A stretch of 64,000 nt of DNA, from the NCBI RefSeq assembly GCF_000381025.1, contig NZ_KB905826.1:1-64000 (forward strand), written 5' to 3'. A program made the translations under genes and the position numbers. Shown here one piece after another: positions 1 through 8,353 of the stretch. Source of the stretch: Streptomyces sulphureus DSM 40104 (GTDB lineage Bacteria; Actinomycetota; Actinomycetes; Streptomycetales; Streptomycetaceae). The notes under the pieces were generated by a model. It was given only the letters and a program-made list of their open reading frames with translations, had not been told where the DNA came from and searched no databases. The first letter of the stretch is position 1; every line of letters begins with the position of its first letter.

Positions 1-113
1 CCCCGGGCGGGGGCACGGAGGCCGTCGTCCGGTTGCCGGGGGCGCCGATTCCGCCGCCGGGGTGGACGGGTGCCGGGGAACCGTGACCGGCACGCCGGCG
101 CGGGAGTTGTGTC

Positions 114-211
114 GGGGCTCGGGGCTCGGGGCTCGGGGCTCGGGGCTCGGGGCTCGGGGCTCGGGGCTCGGGGCTCGGGGCTCGGGGCTCGGGGCTCGGG
201 GCTCGGGGCTC
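114..211. repeat. 14 tandem copies of GGGGCTC
   Basis: Fourteen perfect copies of the heptamer GGGGCTC run without interruption and end about 50 bases before the otsB start codon. Every copy holds a run of four G separated by CTC, so the plus strand could fold into stacked G-quadruplexes. The copy number is likely variable between strains. No protein is supported here. A -10-like TAGGCT (247-252) lies between the repeat and otsB. Confidence 0.97.
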
Positions 212-260
212 GGCGGCGTGGACGTCCGGGCTCCGGGGGTGCGGCGGTAGGCTCGCGGTC

Positions 261-1118
261 ATGGCCAGCCATCCACTCGCTGTTCCTGCCACGTCGGCCG
301 GGCAGGAGGGACTCGACGCTTTCCTCGCGCAGCCCGAACGCGCCGTCGTCGCACTCGACTTCGACGGCACGCTGGCGCCGATCGTCTCCGACCCGGCCCG
401 GGCGTACGCCCATCCGGAAGCCCTTCCCGTACTGTCCCGGATCGCCCCGGCACTGCTCGCGATCGTGATCGTCACCGGACGGCCGGCGGCCGAGGCCGTA
501 CGCCTGGGCGGCCTCCGCGACAACCCGCCGCCGAACCTCACGGTCCTCGGTGCCTACGGTGCCGAACGGTGGGAGGGGCGCACCGGCGACCTGGAGATCC
601 CCGAGCCCCCGCCCGGCGTCGCCGCCGTCCGCGCCGAACTCCCCGCACTCCTCGTGGAACTGGGTGCGCCGAGCGGCACGGCGATCGAGGACAAGGGCGG
701 GGCGCTGGCGGTGCACACGCGCAACACCGAGCGGCCTCAGGAAACGTTCGACGCGCTCACCACGCCGCTCCAGCAGCTCGCCACGCGGCACCGGTTGGTG
801 ACCGAGCCCGGGCGTCAGGTGATCGAGCTGCGTCCACCCGGCGTCCACAAGGGGACGGCGCTCACCGCCTTCGTCGAGGAGAAGGACGCGTCCGCGCTCC
901 TCTACGCCGGCGACGACCTCGGGGACCTGGAGGCGTTCGCCGCGGTCGAGCGGCTCCGCGACGCCGGGGTACCGGGGGTGAAGGTCTGCAGCGGTTCCGA
1001 CGGCACGGGCGACACCGTCCCCGCACTCGCCGAGAGGGCGGACGTGCAGACCACGGGCGGACCGGCGGGCGTGCTCGCTCTTTTGGGCGCGCTGGAGGAG
1101 CGACTCGCCTCTTCCTGA
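261..1118 (+). CDS. otsB: Trehalose-6-phosphate phosphatase OtsB
   Basis: Removes phosphate from trehalose 6-phosphate, the second step of the OtsA/OtsB trehalose pathway, in the cytoplasm. The 285-residue protein is a HAD-family hydrolase. The DxDGT motif (LDFDGTLAP, Asp33 nucleophile and Asp35 acid/base) is near the N terminus, and the metal-binding GDDLGD motif lies about two thirds along. Length fits the family. The ATG at 261 has no clear ribosome binding site but sits 8 bases after a TAGGCT hexamer, so the mRNA may be leaderless. The partner otsA is not in the window; it may lie upstream. Product assignment is firm; leaderless expression is inference. Confidence 0.95.
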   Translation: MASHPLAVPATSAGQEGLDAFLAQPERAVVALDFDGTLAPIVSDPARAYAHPEALPVLSRIAPALLAIVIVTGRPAAEAVRLGGLRDNPPPNLTVLGAYGAERWEGRTGDLEIPEPPPGVAAVRAELPALLVELGAPSGTAIEDKGGALAVHTRNTERPQETFDALTTPLQQLATRHRLVTEPGRQVIELRPPGVHKGTALTAFVEEKDASALLYAGDDLGDLEAFAAVERLRDAGVPGVKVCSGSDGTGDTVPALAERADVQTTGGPAGVLALLGALEERLASS

Positions 1119-1133
1119 CTCCCCCGACCATCC

Positions 1134-1161
1134 TTGACTTCAATTTCAGTTCAAGTTGAAG
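1134..1161 (+). promoter_or_regulatory. Putative promoter with TTCAA/TTGAA operator
   Basis: A -35-like TTGACT (1134-1139) is followed by CTTCAA (1138-1143) and TTGAAG (1156-1161), with the palindrome TTCAAGTTGAA at 1150-1160. It lies 65 bases upstream of the FMN reductase gene. Such AT-rich dyads in G+C-rich DNA are typical of MarR-type operators. The regulator is not identifiable in the window. A similar arrangement occurs near 55550. Confidence 0.5.
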
Positions 1162-1226
1162 ACTCTCCTCAACGGGCGCTCGATACGCGTCCGTTTGGAC
1201 ACACCCTCTGAGGTCAGGAGAGATCC

Positions 1227-1871
1227 ATGCCCGTCCCCACCGCCCCGGCCCCTTCCGCCTCCACCCTTGCCGCGCCGCGTCCCCTCCGGCTCGTCGTGAT
1301 CGTCGGCAGTGTGCGGGAAGGACGGTTCGGGCCGACCGTCGCCGACTGGTTTCTCAAGGAGGCCGTCGAACACGCGGGCTTCGAGGTCGACACCGTCGAC
1401 CTCGCCGAGGCGGAGTTCGCGCCGCTCGTCAGCACTCCCACCTACGCCGGAGAACTCACACCGGCGGCCGACCGCGTACGTGGGGCACTCTCGGCCCGGC
1501 TCGCCGCGGCGGACGCCTTCGTCGTCGTCACCCCGGAGTACAACCACAGCTTCCCCGGAGCGCTGAAGAACACGATCGACTGGTTCGGGGACGAGTGGTA
1601 CGCCAAGCCCGTCGGCCTCGTCAGCTACGGCGGAATGGCCGGCGGGCAGCGCGCGGCCGAGCACCTGAGGTCGGTCTTCGCCGAACTCCATGCGGTGACG
1701 GTGCGCGAGACGCTCAGCTTCGTCGACGCGTGGAGCCGCTTCGACGAGCACGGCCTCCCGCGGGACCGCGCCGGTACCTCGGCCGCAGCGGCCTCCCTCC
1801 TCGTGCAGCTCGAGTGGTGGGCCTCGGCGCTCAGGGAGGCGCGCGACCGCACCCCCTACACCGTCAACTGA
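1227..1871 (+). CDS. NAD(P)H-dependent FMN reductase family protein
   Basis: Flavodoxin-fold oxidoreductase of the NADPH-dependent FMN reductase family, likely cytoplasmic, reducing flavin or quinone-like substrates. The 214-residue sequence opens with the FMN phosphate-binding loop GSVREGRFGP after the first strand. It carries the family's PEYNHSFPGALKN motif near residue 100. An AGGAGAG ribosome site precedes the ATG. It is a single gene with its own promoter and a palindromic operator, suggesting induction by a chemical stress such as electrophiles or antibiotics. The physiological substrate cannot be told from sequence. Confidence 0.88.
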   Translation: MPVPTAPAPSASTLAAPRPLRLVVIVGSVREGRFGPTVADWFLKEAVEHAGFEVDTVDLAEAEFAPLVSTPTYAGELTPAADRVRGALSARLAAADAFVVVTPEYNHSFPGALKNTIDWFGDEWYAKPVGLVSYGGMAGGQRAAEHLRSVFAELHAVTVRETLSFVDAWSRFDEHGLPRDRAGTSAAAASLLVQLEWWASALREARDRTPYTVN

Positions 1872-1982
1872 ACTCCTGAACAGCGACGTTGCCCTCCGCG
1901 GGGTCCGGCCCCCGGCTGCCGCGGAGGGCACGCCCCGGCGCAGGCTCCCGACTGGCAGGTGCCGGGTCGTATCGTCGGGTCC

Positions 1983-2885
1983 ATGAGCGACGTGGTGGTT
2001 GTGGACGAGATCTCCGACGAGGACGTAGACGAGGTACTGGCGCTGGTCGACGAGGCGGCGCGGAAGGACGGGCAGGCAGCCGTCTCCGAACAGGGAAGGC
2101 TCCGCTTGCGCGGCGGACGCCAAGGGGTCCGACACCTGCTCGTGCGGGAGGGCGGCAGGCTCGCCGGCTATGCCCAACTCGACGGCACCGACCCGGTGGA
2201 AGCGCCCGTCGCCGAGCTCGTCGTGGGCCCCGCATTCCGCGGGCGCGGGTACGGGCGGAAGCTGACCCGGGCGCTCCTCGACACCTCGGGGCAGCGCTTG
2301 CGCATCTGGGCGCACGGAGGCCACCCCGCGGCGAGGCACCTCGCCCAGTCGGTCGGGCTCAAGCTCTTCCGCGAACTCCGCCAACTGCGGCGACCGCTCG
2401 CTCCGGAGGGCACGAGCGATCTGCCCGAGCCCGCGATCCCCGAAGGGGTCACCATCCGCGCCTTCGAGCCCGGAGCCGACGACGCGGCGTGGCTCGCCCT
2501 CAACGCCACAGCCTTCGCCGACCACCCGGAGCAGGGCAGCCTCACCCAGCGGGACCTCGACGAGCGCAAGGGCGAGCCCTGGTTCGACCCGGCGGGCTTC
2601 TTCCTCGCCGAACGCGAGGGCGAACTCGTCGGGTTCCACTGGACCAAGGTGCACCCGCAGGAGGGGCTCGGCGAGGTCTACGTCCTCGGCGTCGGGCCGA
2701 ACCAGCAGGGAGGTGGCCTCGGCCGTGCACTCACCGCCGTCGGCCTGCGCCACCTGGAGCGGGACCGGCGGCTGCCCACCGCGATGCTCTATGTCGACGC
2801 GGACAACGGGCCGGCCGTCGCCGTCTACGAGCGCCTCGGGTTCCGCACGTACGAGACGGACCTGATGTACCGCACCGAGAACTGA
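1983..2885 (+). CDS. mshD: Mycothiol synthase MshD
   Basis: Acetylates Cys-GlcN-Ins with acetyl-CoA in the last step of mycothiol synthesis; mycothiol is the main low-molecular-weight thiol of actinobacteria. The 300-residue protein has two GNAT domains in tandem. The better conserved acetyl-CoA loop is in the C-terminal half (VGPNQQGGGLGRAL), and the segment HWTKVHPQEGLGEVYVLGV is characteristic of MshD. The ATG at 1983 is preferred over an in-frame GTG at 1959 because the family N terminus begins there. A TATCGT hexamer 7 bases before it suggests a leaderless transcript. mshA of the same pathway lies about 6.4 kb downstream in a separate unit. Confidence 0.94.
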   Translation: MSDVVVVDEISDEDVDEVLALVDEAARKDGQAAVSEQGRLRLRGGRQGVRHLLVREGGRLAGYAQLDGTDPVEAPVAELVVGPAFRGRGYGRKLTRALLDTSGQRLRIWAHGGHPAARHLAQSVGLKLFRELRQLRRPLAPEGTSDLPEPAIPEGVTIRAFEPGADDAAWLALNATAFADHPEQGSLTQRDLDERKGEPWFDPAGFFLAEREGELVGFHWTKVHPQEGLGEVYVLGVGPNQQGGGLGRALTAVGLRHLERDRRLPTAMLYVDADNGPAVAVYERLGFRTYETDLMYRTEN

Positions 2886-2981
2886 ACCGCCTGTCAGCAC
2901 AGGCATGTTCGCGGGTGCCCGTACGCGGCGAGCGTGCGGGCACCGGCCGTCAGCGCTGCGCTCGGCGACCGGCCACGTCGG

Positions 2982-3003
2982 CTTAACCGGTGGTTCACCC
3001 GTG
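2982..3003 (+). promoter_or_regulatory. PHO box (PhoP site) upstream of ppk
   Basis: Two adjacent 11-base direct repeats, CTTAACCGGTG (2982-2992) and GTTCACCCGTG (2993-3003), match the Streptomyces PHO-box unit GTTCACC plus four less conserved bases. The second unit matches all seven core bases and the first matches five. The site lies 113 bases before the ppk ATG in the same direction, which fits the known PhoP dependence of ppk in S. lividans (recalled from the literature). Confidence 0.7.
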
Positions 3004-3116
3004 CTTGCGATGCTCGCGGCATGCGCCGACGCCCGACCGAAGCCGCCCGCCGCGCAGCCGTCGGCCGTGCCCTGTACCCGGTGCCCGGCAGTGCGGTTCG
3101 GCGGAACAATGGAGAG

Positions 3117-5363
3117 ATGAGCGAGCCAGCCTCCCGCACACCGCAACCCTCCGTCGGATCGCTCGCGGCCCAGCGCCCCGCGCACCGCATGCCACTCCAG
3201 GGGTCGGCGATGGAACGCCCGCCGCTCGACCCGGAGATCGACTCCGACGCCGGCCTCTACGCCGAGGGCGAGGAGCCGGAGGCCGAAGGTCGGGACCTCC
3301 CACCCGGGCGCTTCCTCGACCGGGAGCGGAGCTGGCTCGCCTTCAACGAACGCGTCCTCGAACTCGCCGAGTCCGCCGGGACGCCGCTCCTGGAGCGCGC
3401 CAACTTTCTCGCCATCTTCGCCACCAACCTCGACGAGTTCTTCATGGTCCGCGTCGCCGGGCTCAAGCGGCGCATCGCGACCGGCGTCGCCACGCGCAGC
3501 GCGTCCGGGCTCCAGCCGCGCGAGGTCCTCGACCAGATCTGGACGCGCACCCGCACGTTGATGGCGCGCCACGCCGCCTGCTACCAGCAGGACGTCGCGC
3601 CCGCGCTCGCCGACGAGGGCCTGCACTTCATACGCTGGACGGAGCTCACGGAAAAGGAGCAGGACCGCCTCTTCACGCTCTTCCGGCAGCAGGTCTATCC
3701 CGTTCTGACCCCGCTCGCCGTGGACCCGGCGCATCCCTTTCCCTACATCTCGGGACTCTCCCTCAACCTCGCCGTCGTGGTGCGCAACCCCGTCAGCGAC
3801 CACGACCACTTCGCACGCGTCAAGGTGCCGCCACTGCTGCCGCGCTTCCTGGAGGCGTCGCCCCAGCGGTACGTCCCGCTGGAGGACGTCATCGCCGCGC
3901 ACTTGGAGGAGCTCTTCCCCGGAATGGAGGTCCTCGGGCACCACATGTTCCGTGTCACGCGCAACGAGGACCTCGAAGTGGAGGAGGACGACGCGGAGAA
4001 CCTCCTCCAGGCCCTGGAGAAGGAGTTGATGCGCAGACGGTTCGGGCCACCCGTCCGCCTCGAGGTCGAGGAGTCGATCGACCCGTACGTACTCGACCTG
4101 CTCGTACGGGAGTTGAAGATAAGCGATGCCGAGGTGCATCCGCTGCCGGGCCCGCTCGACCTCTCCGGACTCAGCGGTATCGTCTCCGCACTCGACCGCC
4201 CGGAGCTGAAGTACCCGAAGTTCGTGGCGGGAACGCACCGGGACCTCGCCGAGGTGGAGTCGTCTTCGGCGCCCGACATCTTCGCGGCCCTGCGGCAGCA
4301 CGACGTCCTCCTCCACCACCCGTACGACTCCTTCTCCACCTCCGTGCAGGCGTTCCTGGAGCAGGCGGCAGCCGACCCCGACGTGCTCGCCATCAAGCAG
4401 ACTCTGTACCGGACCTCGGGCGACTCCCCGATCGTCGACGCGCTCATAGACGCAGCCGAGTCGGGCAAGCAGGTGCTCGTCCTCGTCGAGCTGAAGGCGC
4501 GCTTCGACGAGCAGGCGAACATCAAGTGGGCCCGGAAGCTGGAGGAGTCGGGTTGCCACGTCGTCTACGGGCTCGTCGGGCTGAAGACGCACTGCAAGCT
4601 CTCGCTCGTGGTGCGGCAGGAAGGCGAGACCCTGCGCCGGTACGCGCACGTCGGCACCGGCAATTACCACCCGAAGACGGCGCGGCTCTACGAGGACCTC
4701 GGGCTCCTCACGGCGGACCAGCAGGTCGGGGCCGACCTCTCGGACCTCTTCAACCGCCTCTCCGGCTACTCGCGCCGTGAGACCTATCGGAGACTGCTCG
4801 TCGCTCCCCGCTCGCTGCGCGATGGGCTGGTCTCCCGTATCCACCGCGAGATCGCGCACCAGACCGAGGGCCGCCCCGCCGGAGTCCGCATCAAGGTCAA
4901 CTCGATCGTCGACGAGACCGTCGTGGACGCTCTGTACCGGGCGTCGCGGGCCGGAGTGCCCGTCGACGTGTGGGTACGGGGCATATGCGCTCTGCGGCCC
5001 GGGGTGCCAGGGCTCAGCGAGAACATCCGGGTACGCAGTGTCCTCGGCCGATTCCTCGAACACTCGCGGGTCTTCTCGTTCGTCAATGGCGGAGAGAGCG
5101 AAGTCTGGCTCGGCAGCGCGGACATGATGCACCGAAACCTCGACCGCCGGATCGAGGCTCTCGTGCGCGTGACCGATCCGGCGCACCGCGCCGCGCTCAA
5201 CCGCCTCCTGGACGACGGCCTCTCCGACGCCATGGCCTCTTGGCACCTCGGCCCCGAGGGCGACTGGATCAGACACGCGCACGACGACCAGGGACAGCCG
5301 CTTCCCAACGTGCAGGAGGCGCTGATCGAGCGCCGACGGAAGCGGCGCCTCGCGGGGGCCTGA
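3117..5363 (+). CDS. ppk: Polyphosphate kinase Ppk
   Basis: Reversibly transfers the gamma-phosphate of ATP to polyphosphate. The 748-residue protein follows the PPK1 layout: N-terminal domain (DRERSWLAFNERVLEL), head domain, and two phospholipase-D-like C-terminal domains. His492 in KTHCKL and His511 in HVGTGNYH correspond to the two essential histidines of E. coli PPK. The ATG at 3117 follows GGAGAG directly and gives the usual Streptomyces length; the open frame extends upstream to 2934 without support. A PHO box lies upstream. The next gene encodes a CHAD protein, a family that binds polyphosphate, so the two probably act together. Confidence 0.95.
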   Translation: MSEPASRTPQPSVGSLAAQRPAHRMPLQGSAMERPPLDPEIDSDAGLYAEGEEPEAEGRDLPPGRFLDRERSWLAFNERVLELAESAGTPLLERANFLAIFATNLDEFFMVRVAGLKRRIATGVATRSASGLQPREVLDQIWTRTRTLMARHAACYQQDVAPALADEGLHFIRWTELTEKEQDRLFTLFRQQVYPVLTPLAVDPAHPFPYISGLSLNLAVVVRNPVSDHDHFARVKVPPLLPRFLEASPQRYVPLEDVIAAHLEELFPGMEVLGHHMFRVTRNEDLEVEEDDAENLLQALEKELMRRRFGPPVRLEVEESIDPYVLDLLVRELKISDAEVHPLPGPLDLSGLSGIVSALDRPELKYPKFVAGTHRDLAEVESSSAPDIFAALRQHDVLLHHPYDSFSTSVQAFLEQAAADPDVLAIKQTLYRTSGDSPIVDALIDAAESGKQVLVLVELKARFDEQANIKWARKLEESGCHVVYGLVGLKTHCKLSLVVRQEGETLRRYAHVGTGNYHPKTARLYEDLGLLTADQQVGADLSDLFNRLSGYSRRETYRRLLVAPRSLRDGLVSRIHREIAHQTEGRPAGVRIKVNSIVDETVVDALYRASRAGVPVDVWVRGICALRPGVPGLSENIRVRSVLGRFLEHSRVFSFVNGGESEVWLGSADMMHRNLDRRIEALVRVTDPAHRAALNRLLDDGLSDAMASWHLGPEGDWIRHAHDDQGQPLPNVQEALIERRRKRRLAGA

Positions 5364-5636
5364 GGCAAGGACGTTACGGACCGAAGTGAACGGGGGGCGA
5401 ACGGTGGGGAGTTGGCTCGACAGGCGTCCACGCTGGACCGTCCCGAGCTTGCGGGACGGGGACCCGGCGGTGAGTGCTGAGTGCGTGCTCCTCCCGTACG
5501 AGGGCGCTGAGCGGAGATCGAGGAAGCCTGTGCCGGCTTGCGCCCGTGTCTGTCGGCCGAGAGGCGTTCCGTCGCCGGAAAGCTGCGAAGGCGTGCGACG
5601 GGTGGACAAAAACGGTGGTGCGGTGAGGGGGCCGGT

Positions 5637-7376
5637 GTGGGCAGCGGGAGCACGAACACCAGCGGCATGCGTGCCGGACCCGACGTCCGCCCTCCTCGCG
5701 GCGACTCCTCTCGCACGGGGCCCGCTACGGCAGCAGAGGTCGTCGGCGCCTACCTCAACAGGCATGCGGCCGAACTCCTGCGAGGACTGAGGCAGTACGC
5801 CGAGTCCACCTCCGCGACATCGGGACGCGAACCGGGCAGCCGCACCACACGCCCGGCGCGCATCCCGGCGCACCGCACGACGTCCCGCCGTCCGGAGCAG
5901 TCCGGAAAGCCCGCTGAACGCTCCGGGACAGGGCGTCTGCCTTCCGGCGCACCCCCGCAGCAGGGCGAGGGGAGCGACGGGCCCAACCCGCCGCCCGGCG
6001 TGCGGCTGCCGGGGCGGACCGCCCACGTCGTGGACCGACGAGCCGTGCGTGGAGAAGGGGTCGCCGAACCGGACTTGCGTGCCGCCGCGGACGGCTGCGA
6101 TTCGGATGGCGCGGAGTCCGGGCCTCGGGCAGCGGAGGACGCTGGAGAAGTCGGGTCCGAGGCTGCGGCGTACCGACCGAGCGCGAGCGAGGAGAGCACC
6201 GGGCCCGAACTCCGGGCCCGTGCAGAGCAGTCCGCGTTCCGACCGCGTCAGCACAGCGGCACCTCCGGCCCACCACCGTCCGACCGCCGAAGCCACAGGC
6301 CCCTCCGCCCCGAACCTCCGGCAGCGGGCGCCGAACGACGAGGCGACCCACCGCCTCAGCGAGTGCCTGCCGCTGAACACACCGCACCCGTCGGCGAACC
6401 GCCCACGAGCCTCACCGACCGGGCCGATCCGGTGTCCGAAGCCGCCCACCGGATCGCCGCCGCGGCTCGCCGCCTCGACGTCGCGCTCGATGCCCATCGA
6501 CCGCTCCTCGGCGCCGAGTGGGCCGACCACCTCCGGGCCGACCTCGGCTGGCTCGCCACCACGCTCTCGTACGAGTACGTCCTCGGCGCCCGCCTCGACC
6601 GCCTCCTCGCCGCACTCCACCGGCTCACCGACGGAGAACCCCGTGCCAGGGGCGCCGGCGCGCTCGCGGCCGGGGCGGCACGTGCAGGCGCGTTGCTGGA
6701 GCGTCGCCTCACCCTGGCCAGGACGAAGGCACACTCGACAGCGCTGCGGGCCGCCGGCTCTGCGCGTTTCCACGCGGTCGCCGACGCGGTGGCCGTCCTC
6801 GCCTCCGAACCGCCGCCGGACTCCGCGCCCGGCGCACACCTGCCCGCGAGCGCTCTCTCCACTTCGCCGGCCGTCGAGGACGTGCGCCGCCGGCTCTGCG
6901 TCTCGCTCGCAAGCCTCGCTTTCCCCGAAGCGGGCGCGCAGCGGAGCTCGGCAGGCAGTCTCGTCGGCGGGGCCGAGCAGGACGCCGCTTGGGAGAGGGC
7001 GAGGTTGCTGCTGCGCGCGCACAGGTACGCTCGTGAAGTGCTCGCAGAGCCCGCCCGTGCGGGCGCTGCTCGCGAGGCGCCACCCACCGGGCCCGGAGAC
7101 GACCTGCTCCGCGACGCCTCCCGCGTCCTCGACCGTCACCACGAGGCGTCCGAGGCCGCGGCCTGCGCGGCGGAGGCCGCGGAGACTCCGCGGATCGCCC
7201 CGGCGACGGCGTACGCGCTGGGCGTGCTCCACGCCGACCAGCGGCACGAAGCCACCGCAGCGCGACGGGCGTTCGCACGACTGTGCGCCGCACCGGGCGG
7301 GTTGACCGGAGCCTCGCAGGGCGCCTCCGGCGCGAGCGGAGACCATACGTGGGACGAGGACGACGGGTGCGTCTGA
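5637..7376 (+). CDS. CHAD-domain protein with long disordered insertion
   Basis: CHAD domains are helical, bind polyphosphate and are usually encoded beside polyphosphate enzymes, as here after ppk. The domain appears split. A first helix with VVGAYLNRHAAELLRGLRQY lies near residues 37-56. The rest resumes at about residue 263 (ADPVSEAAHRIAAAARRLDV) and runs to the C terminus. Between them lie about 200 residues rich in Arg, Pro, Ser, Gly and Glu with no recognisable fold. The GTG at 5637 is preferred because GAGGGG lies 5 bases before it; ATG 5667 is an alternative and upstream starts are possible. The third-position G/C pattern is weaker across the insertion. Confidence 0.82.
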   Translation: MGSGSTNTSGMRAGPDVRPPRGDSSRTGPATAAEVVGAYLNRHAAELLRGLRQYAESTSATSGREPGSRTTRPARIPAHRTTSRRPEQSGKPAERSGTGRLPSGAPPQQGEGSDGPNPPPGVRLPGRTAHVVDRRAVRGEGVAEPDLRAAADGCDSDGAESGPRAAEDAGEVGSEAAAYRPSASEESTGPELRARAEQSAFRPRQHSGTSGPPPSDRRSHRPLRPEPPAAGAERRGDPPPQRVPAAEHTAPVGEPPTSLTDRADPVSEAAHRIAAAARRLDVALDAHRPLLGAEWADHLRADLGWLATTLSYEYVLGARLDRLLAALHRLTDGEPRARGAGALAAGAARAGALLERRLTLARTKAHSTALRAAGSARFHAVADAVAVLASEPPPDSAPGAHLPASALSTSPAVEDVRRRLCVSLASLAFPEAGAQRSSAGSLVGGAEQDAAWERARLLLRAHRYAREVLAEPARAGAAREAPPTGPGDDLLRDASRVLDRHHEASEAAACAAEAAETPRIAPATAYALGVLHADQRHEATAARRAFARLCAAPGGLTGASQGASGASGDHTWDEDDGCV

Positions 7377-7433
7377 ATCCCCCGCGGTGTCGGCTGTCCG
7401 GTCAGCCGGCACCCGTTCGAGGAGAGGAACGGC

Positions 7434-7976
7434 GTGGCAGTGGAGACCATCCGAGCAGCAGGTTGTGTGCTGTGGCGGCATCCGACGGGAGGCGAGGAGA
7501 TCGCGCGTGCGGAGCCCGCCGGGGGAGCCGCCGCACTCCAGGAGGGCGTCCCGGAGCAGAGGACGGACGCCGTCCCTCCCCGACTCGATCCCGCGGCGAT
7601 CGAGTTGGCCCTGGTCCACCGCCCCAGGTACGACGACTGGTCGTTCCCCAAGGGGCATCTCGAGGACGAGGAGCAGGACGATCCGCTCCGGGCCGCACTC
7701 CGGGAGGTCCTTGAGGAGACGGGCTTCACCTGCGAACCCGACGCCCCGCTCACGACGCAGCGCTACCGCGTCGGCCCCCGCCCCAAGGAGGTCTACTACT
7801 GGGCGGCCGAAGCCTCGGGCGGCATCTTCGTCCCCAACGAGGAGGTCGACCGTCTCGTCTGGCTCCCGCCTGCCGAGGCCCGCGCCCAACTCACCCATGA
7901 GCAGGACCGCGAACTCGTCGACGAACTCCTCTTCTCTCTGCGGGGACGAGCCGCCACACCCGCCGAGCCCGCCTGA
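7434..7976 (+). CDS. Nudix (MutT-like) hydrolase
   Basis: Cytoplasmic pyrophosphohydrolase of the Nudix family. The Nudix box spans roughly residues 71-94 (starting GHLEDEEQDD, with the core ALREVLEETGF supplying the REVLEE metal ligands). The 180-residue protein has an extra segment of about 30 residues between the first strand (AAGCVLWRHP) and the VHRPRYDDWSFPKG strand, where MutT proteins normally have a short loop. The GTG start follows GGAGAGGA. It comes 57 bases after the CHAD gene, so ppk, CHAD and this gene may be cotranscribed. The substrate is unknown; oxidised nucleotides or diadenosine polyphosphates are family options. Confidence 0.9.
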   Translation: MAVETIRAAGCVLWRHPTGGEEIARAEPAGGAAALQEGVPEQRTDAVPPRLDPAAIELALVHRPRYDDWSFPKGHLEDEEQDDPLRAALREVLEETGFTCEPDAPLTTQRYRVGPRPKEVYYWAAEASGGIFVPNEEVDRLVWLPPAEARAQLTHEQDRELVDELLFSLRGRAATPAEPA

Positions 7977-7994
7977 GTCGGGCTCTCCGGCGCA

Positions 7995-8024
7995 CCGGCG
8001 TCGAAGGGCGGCTTCCGACGCCGG
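7995..8024 (+). terminator. Hairpin terminator after Nudix gene
   Basis: CCGGCGTCG (7995-8003) pairs perfectly with CGACGCCGG (8016-8024), and the inner AAG and CTT extend the stem around one bulged C. It begins 18 bases after the Nudix stop codon. There is no T tract, which is usual in Streptomyces. Confidence 0.75.
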
Positions 8025-8353
8025 TCCCTCGGCACCGGGTTGCTCGGAGGCTCCGGAGCGGCCCTGGGCACCGCACCACGCGTTGCCCAGGGGCGTCGCT
8101 GCCCAGGTGTGGCCCGGCTCTGTCACGGCCCGCACTGAGGCTCGAAGTCTGCGCAGCCAATGAGTGCGGGGCGGGGTCCTGCCCGGAACAGCACCGTGCG
8201 CTGCACGCTTCGGCTTCCCGCCTGCCCGAATCCATCGGAGCACGCCCGCTCTCCTGAGCCAGTGACGCCACCGCCCGCCTCGCGCTCGCGCACTACTCTC
8301 GGGAACCGTCAAAGGCTCCCCCTTGCACGCGCCCTCCACCGAGAGACTGCTGC
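8025..8353. other. Intergenic region, no gene seen
   Basis: About 330 bases between the terminator and the 3' end of the methyltransferase gene. Open frames here lack the codon bias of real genes. As I recall, other Streptomyces carry the pstSCAB phosphate transporter next to this Nudix gene; nothing resembling pstS is present. Confidence 0.6.

Noticed and set aside
114..211. CRISPR-like array
   Set aside because: The units are contiguous 7-mers without spacers.
62..468. Open frames across the GGGGCTC array (repeats of GLGARGS)
   Set aside because: The peptide is a by-product of the heptamer repeat in all frames. There is no ribosome site and no support beyond the repeat; otsB overlaps the second frame.
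5386..5790. 134-residue plus-strand ORF after ppk
   Set aside because: It overlaps the start of the CHAD gene in another frame, has atypical codon use and no recognisable domain.
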